In this document: positions 23,151-35,470 of the stretch, one piece after another
Numbering within the stretch: the first letter of the stretch is position 1
Layout of the letters: each line of letters begins with the position of its first letter
NCBI GenBank assembly: GCA_009741485.1
Contig: CM019230.1
Coordinates: 9,958,010-10,022,009, forward strand
From: Malurus cyaneus samueli
Taxonomy: Eukaryota; Chordata; Aves; Passeriformes; Maluridae
DNA: 64,000 bases
Direction of reading: 5' to 3'
The notes under the pieces: model-generated
Databases searched by the model: none
What the model was told of the DNA's origin: nothing
The model's input: only the letters and a program-made list of their open reading frames with translations
Position numbers and translations under genes: made by a program

Positions 23151-26100
23151 TCAGTGCACCCTTGGAAAGCCGCTCTGCTTCCCTTTGGGTCAGGCTTTAA
23201 CATTTCCATCAGACATTGTTCTCATAATAATTTCAGCCAAGATCAAAGTAGCAAAAATTGAAGGGGAAAATGGTTCTGGTTTGAGTTATGCTATTTAAAA
23301 TAAAAGAAAATCCTCATCTTTCTTTTGGGAGTTGAGTCAAAGGTCTCATTGAAAGCAAGGAAGATGTGTGTTGCCTTTTGTGTAACAAATCCTCGGATTT
23401 CCAAGGCAAAAATGAATGAAGTTGAACTTTTTTCCTGCTCCTTTCACCAAGGAGGAGGAGGTCAGAGGTACATATATTCCCATGGGATGAGCTACAGGGG
23501 AGAGATGGGGTGGTGGAATACATTCATGTCTCAGCAATGAATGAATGATCCCATCCTGGGGAGGTTCTCAGTACCAAATTATCCCGTATCTGAGCATCTT
23601 CTGGGCAGGATTTAAGCCATGCAACAAACACCTGCCAAGTGTGTTCTCGTGTTCCCCTCCTAGTGTGAGGCTCTAAGAGTTTGAAGCAATTGCTGTCTGC
23701 AATTGTACTAAGAAAAGTCAAAGAAATGCATCTTATGCTTGGAGGTACAAGGGCTCCAGGAAATTCTGCTCAGCCAGGATAGATCTAAAATCCTCTAATA
23801 TTAGGATAGGAGGATCCTGGCCAATGTCAGAGTAGTGTTACATGAGACAGTGATGTGTTTTCTCCTCTTGTCTCTCCTTCTCAGCATGGTGGAGACCTGC
23901 AGGGTCTGGAGAAGGAAATGGGGAGAAACAGGACTTTGCTTCCTGGTGTTTCTCTTGAAAGACCTGTTCTTCCTACAGAAATTTGTCCTTGGCACAGCTC
24001 CCTGGTAACTTGCAGGCAGAGGTGGCACTGCTTGGGGGATGATGTCCACGCTGCTGAGATTCTGAAATTCCAGAAGAGTTCCTGAGAAACCTCACTAGCT
24101 CCTTTGGACTGTACAAAGGAATATTTGTGCAGTGTTGGGAGTTAATCTGGTTAAAAGCAAAGGGAGAAGAGCCTTTTCCACAAAGCATGGAAGTCATAGG
24201 AACAGCACCCAGCAGGAAAGAAGGGTTCAGCTGTCCTGAAATGCAGCTTGGCTTCCGCCCGTTGTCTCAGGACAAAACATTAATTTTGGTTTGCAGTTTG
24301 GTGCATTTATTCACTTTCTCCTCTTAACCTGAATTCCCCTTTCTTTGTTTTCAAGACTTCTGCACACAACATTTATTAAAGCCTTAGGGTTTTTTTCTCT
24401 GTGAAACCTCCTCTTTTGCTCCTTATTACTTTTGTATATATGTAAGTGGAACACAGAAAGTATTTCATGTTTCTTGAGTGCGCAGACACTCATGGAATAC
24501 ACATATATTACCATGTCTATGACATTGATGTGAGCCCTCAGAAGGAGGAGTGATCACTTAAAATGAAGTTTGAACAAAGTTTCAAATTCCCTTGGGGTTC
24601 AAAAACATGTCAATCAGCTCTAAAACTGCCAGTTGTTCGTGGCACAGCACTTTACCTGTCTTTGAAGGGAGAAGAACTGGATGCTCCAGCATTTGTGGGT
24701 GGGCATGTCCACATTGTGCAACCCAGCATGGAGGTGGGATTGATGAGCAGGATCAAACTTCCTCTGGGATTGGAAATAGCTTGGCAGCAGGAGGATCATC
24801 TTGTGTCTGGAGGACTTCATGGTACTGAGAGAAGTGGCTCAGAAAAGAGTAACATTGGGATTAGGAAACTTCACAGCATCTGAGACCTGAACTTGTTCCC
24901 TTGAGCTCCTCACTCAGCACTGTGGATGTGCCAAGCACAGTCCTCGTGGTCCCCTTGGCTGCAGATATGGCTAAATTGCACTTTCACCACTCATCTTTTA
25001 TCACTCATTCCACAATGAAATAAAACTTATTGTGTAAAGACCATGGTGTACCTGGAGAAGGTATTGTGGTAAAAATGGGGGTGGAAAAGATGCATCCTAT
25101 GCCTATGACTTCAGTTTGGATATGAGAATGCTGAAATGCAGTATGAGAGAGGTTTGCAAGATGATGAAAGTAGCAAATCAGCAGATTAAAAAGGGAATTT
25201 TTAGAATTCATGCATAGCAGCTTAATAAATGGATGCTAAAATGACTGCACAGGGACATGACGTTAGAACCCCACGTTCAGCAGCTGGGGATGGCTGTTGT
25301 ACAAAGGGAGGGAGCTGCAGGAGTGGTCAGGCTCATGGGCTTCCTCTAAACAGTGTCTCCTGCTGCCACTGTCACACCAGTGATTGTCCAGGGCAAAGAG
25401 AGTTTGAGCCAGTAGAGCATTTTTTTTGTGTTATAAAGCCACTTTAGGAGTTGTGGAGGAGTGAGACAAATCTGTGTTTAGGATCTGTGCTAAAGACAAA
25501 GACTTTGCTGGCAAATCTATTTTAGTTCAGTCCAAACTCCTTTGCTACAGAGGAGCCCAGAGATGGCAGGTCGATCTCTTTTCCATATGGAAAGCTGGAG
25601 GGAAAGGGCAGATGTCAAGCTGGTGTCAAGTGTTTTATACATTTGGAAACGTTCAGGTTTTATATTGAATCACAACTTTAATTGGCTGGTTTTTAATCAC
25701 ATTGAACACTTGGAAAGAAATGCCTTTTCATTGGATTGGCTTTTTTAATTTCTCAGCCCTACTTGAGGCAGGGAAGCCTGCAACATTGCTTTAGTCTTTC
25801 AAATCCACCAGCTCTTCTTACACAGCCAGAAGATCTGTGTATTTACTGATTTAGGAGCTAAAGTAGCTAAAAGAGGAAAAGAGCAAAGCGGAGCCTTAAG
25901 GTTTGTCATTTATCTGAGGGGATGCACAGTTATCTGGTCTCTGAAAGTAGCAGTGTTTTAAAAGACTCTAAGCATGAAATGATTAATCAAACAGAAAGAA
26001 AGGGGTTTCAGAGAGTCTGACAAGACATACTTGAGAAACTGTGTTTTCCATCTCATTGAAATGTAAATACTCAGAAACACAATTCCTTCAAAAACCCAGT

Positions 26101-29100
26101 ATTTTTTTCAGGGGATCCTTGTTACGAGGTTATTACCATTTTTCCTGTGATTGTGAGCTAGGTAGGGAGTATTTCTACCTAAGCATAGCAGTAAGAGAAT
26201 TAATGTCACACCACCAAAGACACTATGGCTCAATTTACAAATGATTTGGGCTCCTCATCATGAAGGATTTTCATGTTATGTCTCTTTTTGCAGACCCAGC
26301 CTTCTGACACCAAAGTGGCAAAATCCGTTTCAGATGTGACAGCTGTAAAACAGCCTGGAGTCAAAATGATTTCATTTTGTAGTCACATTCAAAGAAGAAA
26401 AAAGTCTCAGACTATGCTTGTGATAACTTGAGCACCCTCTGTGCAGTGATCCCTGAGCTCTGGGAGATGTGGGCCCAGGGTGTTGGTTCAACAGGCTGGG
26501 CTTTGGCAGAACCCACAGTGGCTTCACGGGAGCCCAGCTGTTGGCACATCTGCAGGTCTTTACAGGGCTGGTTTTGGGAGGTGGAAAAGCAGGGAAAGGA
26601 GCATCAACATCAACATTTATGGGCCAGAAAGGCTTGTAGAATAAATGTCACCCCCTTGTGCAGTCTTAGTGTAAATTAGCTAAGAGTAAAATCCCCAAAA
26701 TCTTAGGATCAAATATGTTGAAGACCACATAGTTCCAGGGAGAATGGAATAAGGACAAATATATCTTTCCTACTGCACCACTGTCTGTGCCCCCTAGTCT
26801 GTGTTTTGGTTTTAGTGGGACTTGCTAAAACTGGATTAGATTGGTCTGAACATTTTTGGGCATGGAAAGAAGGAAATTACTGCAATGAGTTTGATTTGTT
26901 GACTTTTTTTTTTTTTTTAATTTGTCCATCTGATCCTAAATAAGCCAAAAAATATTCTGTTAGATTTAAGTTTTCAATTCTTTCTATAAAGAAAATTTGT
27001 TCTCACCTCAAAAACAAGAACACAATTTCAAAAGAAAACTGCAGTATTTTGCTTTGCAAACACCAATAATTTTATTTTATGGATTTTTTTTTCCCCCAAG
27101 CAAGATATATTTCAAATAGAAACAATTTGAGTTTGCAGGAAAGTGCGCCTTTTTGATGGATGATACATTCATTGGGAATGCTTCCCCAGCTCCAGATGGC
27201 AAATAACACCTCTGGGAGGTGGCTGGGATGATATACCTTGAAATCTTCCCCAGAGCTGGTTAAGGGAAGCTGGGGACATTCAGGGCTGGGCCTTCCCAAG
27301 CCCTGGTAACTGGCACTGAGGGCTGACATATGGATAGGGGACCAAAGGGGCCAGTTGTAGGGCACATGCAATTTACTGCCTTGCCTGGGGAGATGGACCT
27401 AACAGGGGCTGTGCTTATACAGCAGGAGCCAAATTAAAATCTTTTGTGATAGTTGTCTGAATTTGCTGCCAGGCAGCAGCAGATCCCCATTTTTGCCTCT
27501 GGCTCTGAGCTGCCTTCTCCCCCCTACCACTGAATTTTGTAGCCTGTTTAAATGTGGGTAGGCTTGAGTCCCAAACAGGCTTTTATTTCTCTGGGTAAAA
27601 TGCCAAAATTAATACAGTTTTGTAATAATTTACAGTGGCCCAGGCAGGTCTGTCATGCCAAAGGCAACAGCATTCACCCACTAAGGAACCTGGTCCCACT
27701 GATGGCAGTGACAGTGATCCTGTAGCTTTATGGTGTTGGGTGTTCACCATGAATGGAACCTGGGCTCAGCAAAGGAGGCAATTCTGGGATTAGCAGTAAG
27801 ATCTTTGGGTGCCCCTCCTTGCACTATTTAGGAAACTTTGATCTGGAACTTTCTCAAAAACTGTTCTTAGTACAATGGCACAAACTGTGTTTGTGCCAGT
27901 TGAAATGGTAGTTGGCTCCTTTATTCTTTTTTTTTCTTTTCTTTCCTTTTCATTTTTCTTGCTTCTTAGACAAAATGCACTGTATAAATCTGCTTGGTTA
28001 GAAATCTTCCTGTGAGCAAAACCCTGAGGTGGACTGTGTGGTTTTGATCAGGAATAAATTGCATATAAAAAAAGCTGGTAATCCAGAGATCAGGGTGATA
28101 ATCCTAATTTTTTTTTGTAGGATTTCTGTGTGATATTAGATAAAGCACTTAAGGACTCCCTACCTCTCTTTCCACAGCTAAGAAACTGTGACGGATTGTG
28201 CTCAGCCCATCCATACAAGGGTTGTGAGTGTTAATTGTACAATGTTTATAAAGGTTCTGGAAATCCATGGATATGGTCTGGTGCATTGGTGCTCCTATGA
28301 GGGGCTGTTTGTCTCTGGGAGGTGGATGCTGGCTAAACCAGATGTTCATACTGAACTATGTGACTGCAGTGAGGAGGAGGAGGATGAGGCAAAGGCCATG
28401 GCTTTGCTGGCAGGATGGCATTGTGAAAGTGCAGCTTGAGGACTTGCTTCAAGGGACTCATGTTTAGCTTTGTCTGGAGGGCGCTTCTTCCCTTGTCCTG
28501 CCCAGGAGCAGTGTGTGCTCTTTCTCTGGAGGGTAATGCTTAGAGGAGAGGTGACATTGGCAAATTCTGTGCCTGGTCCTGCTGTGCTGGCAGGGAGCTC
28601 ATGTCCATAGTCTCACTTTCACAGCAATGCCGAGTCCTTGCAAACAGAGCTGGGAATGCAATAACAGCAAAACATGCTCTTTTAACCTACTCGGCACCAG
28701 CATGTAAAATAATACCCCAGATAGGTACCCTGAATGCTTTTATAATTTATTCATTCAACAATATCTTTTGATGTAGTTAATGTATTTCCCTGGCCAGGGC
28801 TGGCACATGAAGCGTGAGAAATCCTTATGGACAGATTGCTTTGCCTTTCCGAAAACAAACTTGTGTTATCTGCTGAGTGGCCTAAATGAGCTGATTCCTC
28901 TGGCATGTGCTGCTGGGCCATGGGGGATGCACCAGCTGGCTACTGGAGTGCTCAGGCTCTTCTTCAACCAGGGAAGGGGTAAAAGAGACCAGCATTCAGG
29001 GAATCCTGTCCATTTTATCCTGGTCGACCATTTTAGACTGGTCAACATCTGAGCTCTTCCTTCTCTCCTCCAGAAAGTACAGTTGATCTCCTCAGTGTAG

Positions 29101-32100
29101 AAGTCTACCCTAGGTTGTATTCATGAGCACCTTCCTTTTGTCCCATTTCTTTTCCTCACTAGGAGACTTCCTTGTAAAAAACTTCATTTTTATCCTTGTT
29201 TTATCCTTATCCTTCTGTGATGTTTTGTGCTGCCTTGGTCCTCCTGCAGCAGTGGAGTGCAGAAGTGAGAGGTTTTGTCCAGTTGAATCTGATGAACTAG
29301 ATTTCTATGGTTTAGGTCCAATCCTTAAAATGCCAAGACAGAGGAAACAAGATGATTGTATGTCAATGGTTTTCTTTTTGGGGCAGATTTTTTTTTTAAA
29401 TTTTTCGTGGCCTGTCCGTCCTAGTCCACTGAAGAAACTAGAGGCATTTATAAACAGAGGGGTCCCTGAAGCTGTATTTTACCTCCACAGAAACAACTCT
29501 AAGGGTAAGTGTTAATTTCAATCTTATTCCATGTGCAAAACAGCTGCTTGCATCTCTTGCCCTGCATCTGTCTCAGATGGAGCTGGTTTCCACCACACTG
29601 GTTAGTGCAGCCAGAAAGTTAATTTACTGCATATTGGGAAATTCCTCAAACACCATGAGACTTAACACCATTTTTTTCATCAAACCCTTGAAGTTTGTGT
29701 TGATATTTAGAGGTGTGAGACTGCAGGGCTGGGGAGTGGAAAGTTTCACTAATTTATTGGAGGGAGTTGATCTGGGGTGTTATCTCCATAGACCAAGCTG
29801 TTATTGTTTCACTTACAGGCTAAGTGCAATATAATTCAAAGTTACAAAGCGTTCCCTGTAATGCAAGCCCCACTCTGCTGTGGCTGACACCTGAGGTGAA
29901 GAATGTGTCTCCCAGCCTCCTTGAATAATTTGCCAGTGTATTCTAATTGGGTTTACACAAGGCCCAGGTTTATTTATAGATGTACTTTCAAGTGCATTAT
30001 CCCGCGGTGAGGGTGCCACTTTGGGAATCATGAGATGGGAGCTCTTGGGCTGACATTGCTCCTGCCTCTGCTGTGATTTTGGGTGAGTGTTTGATGACAG
30101 ATGTGCCTCTGGGTCTTGCCTGGGTCTCACAGTCTGAGCAGCTCAGCAGTACCCAGCACAGTTCCCAGTGCAGACAGTGGGAAATGCCAGTAACATAATT
30201 AGAGTTGCAGAAATGTTAATGTTTCTTCAAGCGAAAGGTCTGGGAAGTCTGGTTATGAGGGAATCACTCTCTTCAGCTCAGAGGAGGAAACGAGGGTCAA
30301 AAAGCACAGAGCTGTTGCTTTGGAGTTCCCAGGGCTCTGTGCAGGGGAGGTTTCCAGGAGGAAAGAGGGGAGCTTGGCAGGGGGGAGAGAGGACCCATCT
30401 GGCTCTGTGTGAAAACAAGGACTTGTTTGGAGAACCTGATAACAGCTCAGTTCAGCACAAGAGCAGGAGCTGTGTGCTTTCAGTCCCCCTGACCAACTCT
30501 TTCAGGGAGACAGAATTCAAGCTCAGGACACTTCTGCTGGTCCCAGGGCTCCCCATCTCAGTCACTTTTAAGGCACAGGCTGGGTCTGTGTGAGAAAGTG
30601 CTGCAGAGAACCAACAGCAGTCAATAAAGGGGTGGAGGGCACCAGCACTTGCTTCTTATCAGTGTCTCTGCTACAACTAATCCATAAAAACCATGGTTAT
30701 TGCAGAGAGGAAGAAAAGTGGGCAGGAGGTGGCCCAGAGGAGACAGCAGATGGGAAAGCAACAGGAGAAGCAGAAGCATCTGAATATTCTGATGTGCCCA
30801 GTGAGGGGCTACTGGGCAGGGTCCAGAGTCTGGTGCTTAGAGAAGTTCAGGGTCCTCTCCAGTGAGTCCACAGGTGATTGAGAAATGTTCCTGTGATAAA
30901 TAGGCACATCAAGTCCCTAAACAGGGATGTACTTGGGGACTGGCAGAGGGCAGGGACGGGCTGAGAGGTTATGTACACCTTCCCACCCTGCTGCTGGCCC
31001 AGTCAGCAACTGCACAGTGCCCTATTATCACCTGGATCATCAAATCCATCCAACCACTGCGGGGTGGCAGAGGTCAAGCTCTGGCCTCAGGGTTGTTAAC
31101 TATGATATGTTGTGCCAGCAGATGAGCAGCAACATGACTACATGCATACATGGGTTGTTGCTCTCTTCTTTCCTCTCCCCTCTCTCTCCAGGGTGGTTCT
31201 GCTTTTCTTTGGGGAAAACCTAAAGCCACCCCGACTTGTTTTCCCATTTCTCATGCCAGCATGGAGCAGGTTTAACACATCCAAAGATGGGTGGGCTTGA
31301 GTGTTTCAGGGGCAGTTATGCTCCTGCTCTATACAGCAAAACCTCAGACCCCCTTGTTTTGGGACCCAAAAGGTGTTTTAGAGTTCAGTCCTACCAAAAC
31401 TCTTCTCTGAGGATGGCTGATAGGCTGAGAGCAAGGCAGCAAGCTGTGGAGACACAACAATGAGTCTCAAGATCCTGACTGGCATATAAACCAGAAAAAA
31501 GCAAAAAAAAAAAGCTCAATTCCGCTCACTGCTTTTTATGGGGATGGAGCAGGTTATTCAGTAACCCACATTGTTCACAAAGGCACTTTTGTTCCTAATA
31601 GGACCTGAAATGTTACGACCTAATGTGTAACTTCCCCATTTACTCATGTAGCAGCATCGAGGTTACTCTGTGAGGACATGAAATAGCTGCTCCTTAATGA
31701 CACTGCAGGGCAGCAGCCCCGGCACCTGCTTTGGGAGGAGGGATGTGCCAACCTGGGCATGCAAACAGCAGCTCCTCTAAGCTGGGGCAGGGCGCAGTTG
31801 TGGCATCCTCCTCATCAACAAGGCTGGCTGGCTCTCAGAAATGTGCTCTGTGCATGGGCTGGGACAGAGTAGCTCAGCACCCAAAAAGCTGTGAGGTAAA
31901 GCCATGAAGCCTGACCATGCCTAGGAGTTGCCAGCAGATCATAAGTAGGAACTGGCCTCTCCCTGCAGCCAGAGTTTGTTCAGAAAAATGCAAATTCCTT
32001 ACACTTCTAAGGTGCTTTCGATTTTCAAATAGCTGGCTTCAAGGAAAGCTGAGGCATCACCGTTAGAGAGAGGCTTCCTCCAGTACATGTGGAAACAGTC

Positions 32101-32837
32101 TGTAAAAAATAAAGTGGTCCATTGGAGAAGTGAGTGCAAAGCTAATACTTTATCTCCTTCCCCAGCCCATGCCTGAGCCCTCCTTATTACCTGAAGTTGT
32201 GACTGTCACTGAAACAGAGATATTGTTTGCTTTTCTAATCCCAGCAGGGGATTAGTTTGAAGCACAGGGACCAGGAACCTTCATAATATGAGACCTAGGC
32301 AGCAAAGCTGCAGCTGATGCTGTTATTCAACTCAGTAACTGAGTCTTTGAGGAATTATTCTGCATTATTTGCTTCTCTTGTATCACATGGCAGGAAGCAC
32401 CACAGGATAATTACTCGCATTAGAAATGCTTCCTTTTGGCCGGTTTTAAGCATTTCACGTTTCATCTTCCCAGGTGCCCTGTGTCAGAGAATGGTCCCGG
32501 GGCTTCAGGGCTCCTTTGGGGTGTTACCATGAAGAAAGAAAGAGCTGAGGGAGTCCTAAAATGCTGGACAAAGATCAGGGAAGGTAGAGACAAGATGATA
32601 CCATCTGCCCTGTTGCCAGATTTTTGTGCTTCCTTGTATTTCACTGATAATGTCTAGTAATAGACACAGTTTTTCACACCTTTATGGGGGAAATATACTT
32701 GGTTAAAAAAGGTGAGCTGGGAAATGAAATGGGGCAGGAGGGCACCAAACTGCAGAAAAAAAAATAATTTTGGTGGCTTTGTTTTCCTTTTTTTCTGGAT
32801 ATACTTTCAATGCCTTTTATCAGGATACCCCATACCT
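23151..32837. other. single-copy DNA, no gene recognised
   Basis: The longest stretch (9.7 kb) without a clear transposon. It holds a T15 run at 26904-26918, pyrimidine-rich patches (27926-27965, 31155-31190), and a candidate acceptor with an open frame at 26294. The longest open frames are 130-141 codons (29123-29515 and 30168-30593) and show no domain, repeat or splice pattern that I can recognise. No tRNA, snRNA or LTR end found. Confidence 0.4.
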
Positions 32838-32968
32838 GGAAGTCCAAGGCCAGGTTGGACAGGGCTTGGAGCAGCCTGCTATAGTGGAAGGTGTCCCTGC
32901 CCATGGCAGGAGGTGGAACTGGATGAACTTTAAACTCCTTTCCTCTAACTGTTCTGTGTTTCTATGAA
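32838..32968 (+). mobile_element. CR1 LINE 3' end, ~130 bp
   Basis: Sense fragment with CCAAGGCCAGGTTGGAC, GTGGAAGGTGTCCCTGCCC and CATGGCAGGAGGTGGAACTG. It ends in a decayed octamer run GTTCTGTGTTTCTATGA. Strongly 5'-truncated, no coding remnant. Confidence 0.9.
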
Positions 32969-34659
32969 CACTTTATTTTATCAAGTCCAAGTTTAGAGGA
33001 AAAATAAATTCTCTTAGGTACTTTCTACTCCTGCCAAAGGACCTGTCAAGAACCTCTGGGGCACCATCTGCGGTCTGTGGTCCAGCAATGCCTGTCCAGT
33101 CTGTGCCCCTGGGTGTCTGGAGAGGTGTCATTCATTCCACAGAGTTTGCTCATCCCTAAGGTAAATTCCTAAATAGCAGCAAGCATCAACTTACCCCCAA
33201 GTGCAAACTGCAGCCAGTGGGACAAGGTGAGCACCTCCTTCCTGGCAGCAGCAGCAGTGCTTTTCCAGTCTCTTGTCCATGGTTTTATTTCACACAGACA
33301 CTCCTGACCTTGTTTACTTCTTCCTTTATCTGCCTGGCCTTCCTGCAAATATTATTGCATTTGTCAGAATAGACCAACTAAGTGGCCAAAGCCCTTAATG
33401 AAAACCTTTACTTTTCTTTAACCTTCCTGAGGAATTGCTCTTTAGTGGGAATTGTTGCTGCTGGTTTGTTCACATGGGCAGTGAATTCTCCAAACCCATC
33501 TCCAGGTGGGACGGCGCCAGCTCCCAGCTGTGGGAATCCCAATTGTCCTATTCTTATGGATTCTAATAGATTAGAAATAGCAAAAATAGACCTTTGGTGC
33601 CCTGCCAATGATTTGCATCTGTGAGATCTTTCACAAAAAAACAGTCTAAATAAGTGATTTGCAGAATGATGGTATCTCTGGATTCAGGTATTTAACCATG
33701 AAGGGATCCCACTGATGCACAGGGAGGGGAAAAATTCTTTTGTTTCTCCCATTCTTGTTCCTCTGCACCTCAGTGAGAAAATGGGTCATTTTTTCCTATG
33801 CCAAAAGCAAAATGATAAGAAAAGATTTTTTTTTTTTTGCTTCCTGATTTTAGACTCTGAGTGCTTTGAAATGTTGGACTCCTAACAGAGAGCACAAGTT
33901 TCCTTTACTTACCGCATCTCCAGCTGCTCTGATTTCTCATCCAGGCAGAGGACTCTTGTTCTGTCTCCCCCTCCAAAAAAAAAAAAAAAAAAGAATTTAA
34001 CCCCACATTTGCATATTTCATCACAGAGTCCTGTGTGAAGCACCTGTGTGAAGATCCTGACAGAGAACTGTTCAGTGAATTTGTAAAATTAAGTTCATTT
34101 TTTTTTAAATTCTCATTAATCCTTGAGAAAATATTTCTCATCTTCCAACCTGTTTTGATATAATTTGCAAACAGTTTATCAAAGCTGTTAGAGACAGGTC
34201 TTGGAATAATTAGAATCAATGCAACTGAAACACATTTTCTCAAGGCTGTTTTTTTTCCCTTTCCTTTCTCTCCTTATGCTCTACACAGCATGGGAAACAG
34301 GTGGAGGGAAAATTGGATTGTCAGTGCATTCATTTCTAACTATTGCATTTTATCTCTAATGGATGTGAAATGCTTTGTCTTTGAACTACAATGTCAAAAT
34401 ATATTTGTTAGATCAAATGTAAAGAATCCCTCCCCTTTTCTCTTCTAGCAGAGTAATTGTTCTGTTTTATTTATATGTTATGGACAGATTAACATTTAAT
34501 CACTTTTGTTGTATTCATATCCCAAATGGCTGTGCCCTGGCTAGGAGAAGATGCAATGGCAGCAGGTGTGTTGCAGTTCTGAGGTTGGTGATCCTGGTAC
34601 CTGCGGTGGTGACTGAGTGACCTGTGAGGAGATATCAGAATCTCAGAATGGTATCAGGT
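32969..34659. other. single-copy DNA with A and T tracts
   Basis: About 1.7 kb with a T13 run (33826-33838) and an A18 run (33975-33992). An open frame at 33382-33624 has no recognised relative. No gene supported. Confidence 0.4.
33975..33992. repeat. A18 homopolymer
   Basis: Eighteen consecutive A between a C-rich stretch and GAATTTAACC. It may be a relic poly(A) tail or a simple slippage tract. I recognise no retrogene upstream. Confidence 0.8.
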
Positions 34660-35195
34660 ATCACAGAATGGTTTGGGTTGGAAGGGACCTCAAAGATCAT
34701 TTCATTCCACTCCCTGCCATGGGCAGAGACAACTTCCACCGTCCCAGGCTGCTCCAAGCCCCGGAGTCCTGCCTGGCCTTGGGCACTGCCAGGGATCCAG
34801 GGGCAGCCACAGCTTCTCTGGGAATCCCATCCCAGGGCCTCCCCACCCTCACAGGGAAGAATTTTTTCCTCATTTCTCATCTAACCCTGCTCTCTATCAG
34901 TGTGAAGCCATTGCCCCTTGTCCTGCCAGTCCAGACCCTTGCAAACAGTCTTTCTCCATCTTTCCTGTTGGTTCCCTTTGGATACTGGAATGCCACCATT
35001 AGGTCACCCCAAAACTTCTCTTTTCCAGGCTAAACAATCCTAATCCTCTCAGCCTTTTCTCCTGGCAGAGCTGCTCCATCCCTGTGATTATCCTGGTGCC
35101 TCCTCTGGATTCCCTGCAGCAGCTCCAGCTCCTCCCTGTGCTGGGAGCCCTGAGCTGGAGGCAGCTCTGCAGGTGGGGGCTCCTGAGAGCAAGGA
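34660..35195 (-). mobile_element. CR1 LINE 3' end, ~535 bp, with ORF2 C-terminal remnant
   Basis: The best-preserved antisense CR1. The + strand reads ATCACAGAATGGTTTGGG, TTGGAAGGGACCTCAAAG, GGGATCCAGGGGCAGCC, CCTCACAGGGAAGAATTT, TTAGGTCACCCCAAAAC and CAGCTCCAGCTCCTCCC. On the minus strand the 5' part still reads as ORF2 C terminus, with GMEQLCQEKRLRGLGLFSLE. It closely matches the copy at 4461-5025, so the two probably belong to related subfamilies. Confidence 0.93.
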
Positions 35196-35375
35196 ACTCT
35201 CTTGGACTAAGGGATGGAACTGAAACCTGCACTTGTTAACCTTTGTAACCTGTTTTATTTGCATTCATGTCTGGGATCTTGGTTCAAATTTTATGGGAAT
35301 AAACCAAAGTCAGATCTAGATGTGGTCCTCAGCTGAGCCTTGGTCAGACCAAATTTAGAGATGAGTGTCTGAATG

Positions 35376-35470
35376 GGAACCTGGGTCTAGTGGGAGATAT
35401 CCCTGTCCAGGGTGGGGGTTTGGAACAAGATGAGCTCCAAGATCCCTTCCAACCCAACCCATGCCCTGAT
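35376..35470 (+). mobile_element. CR1 LINE 3' end, ~95 bp
   Basis: Very short sense fragment: CCTGGGTCTAGTGGGAGATA, GGTGGGGGTTTGGAACAAG, ATCCCTTCCAACCCAACCC. It lies only 180 bp from the larger antisense CR1 and in the opposite orientation, so it is a separate insertion. Confidence 0.8.

Noticed and set aside
29123..29515. 130-codon + strand frame with a hydrophobic N terminus
   Set aside because: The hydrophobic start reflects a T-rich sequence. No cleavage-site pattern or family likeness, and the rest looks random.
33382..33624. 80-codon frame that looked like a possible retroviral envelope scrap
   Set aside because: No conserved envelope motif, no LTR or other retroviral sequence nearby; only a vague impression.
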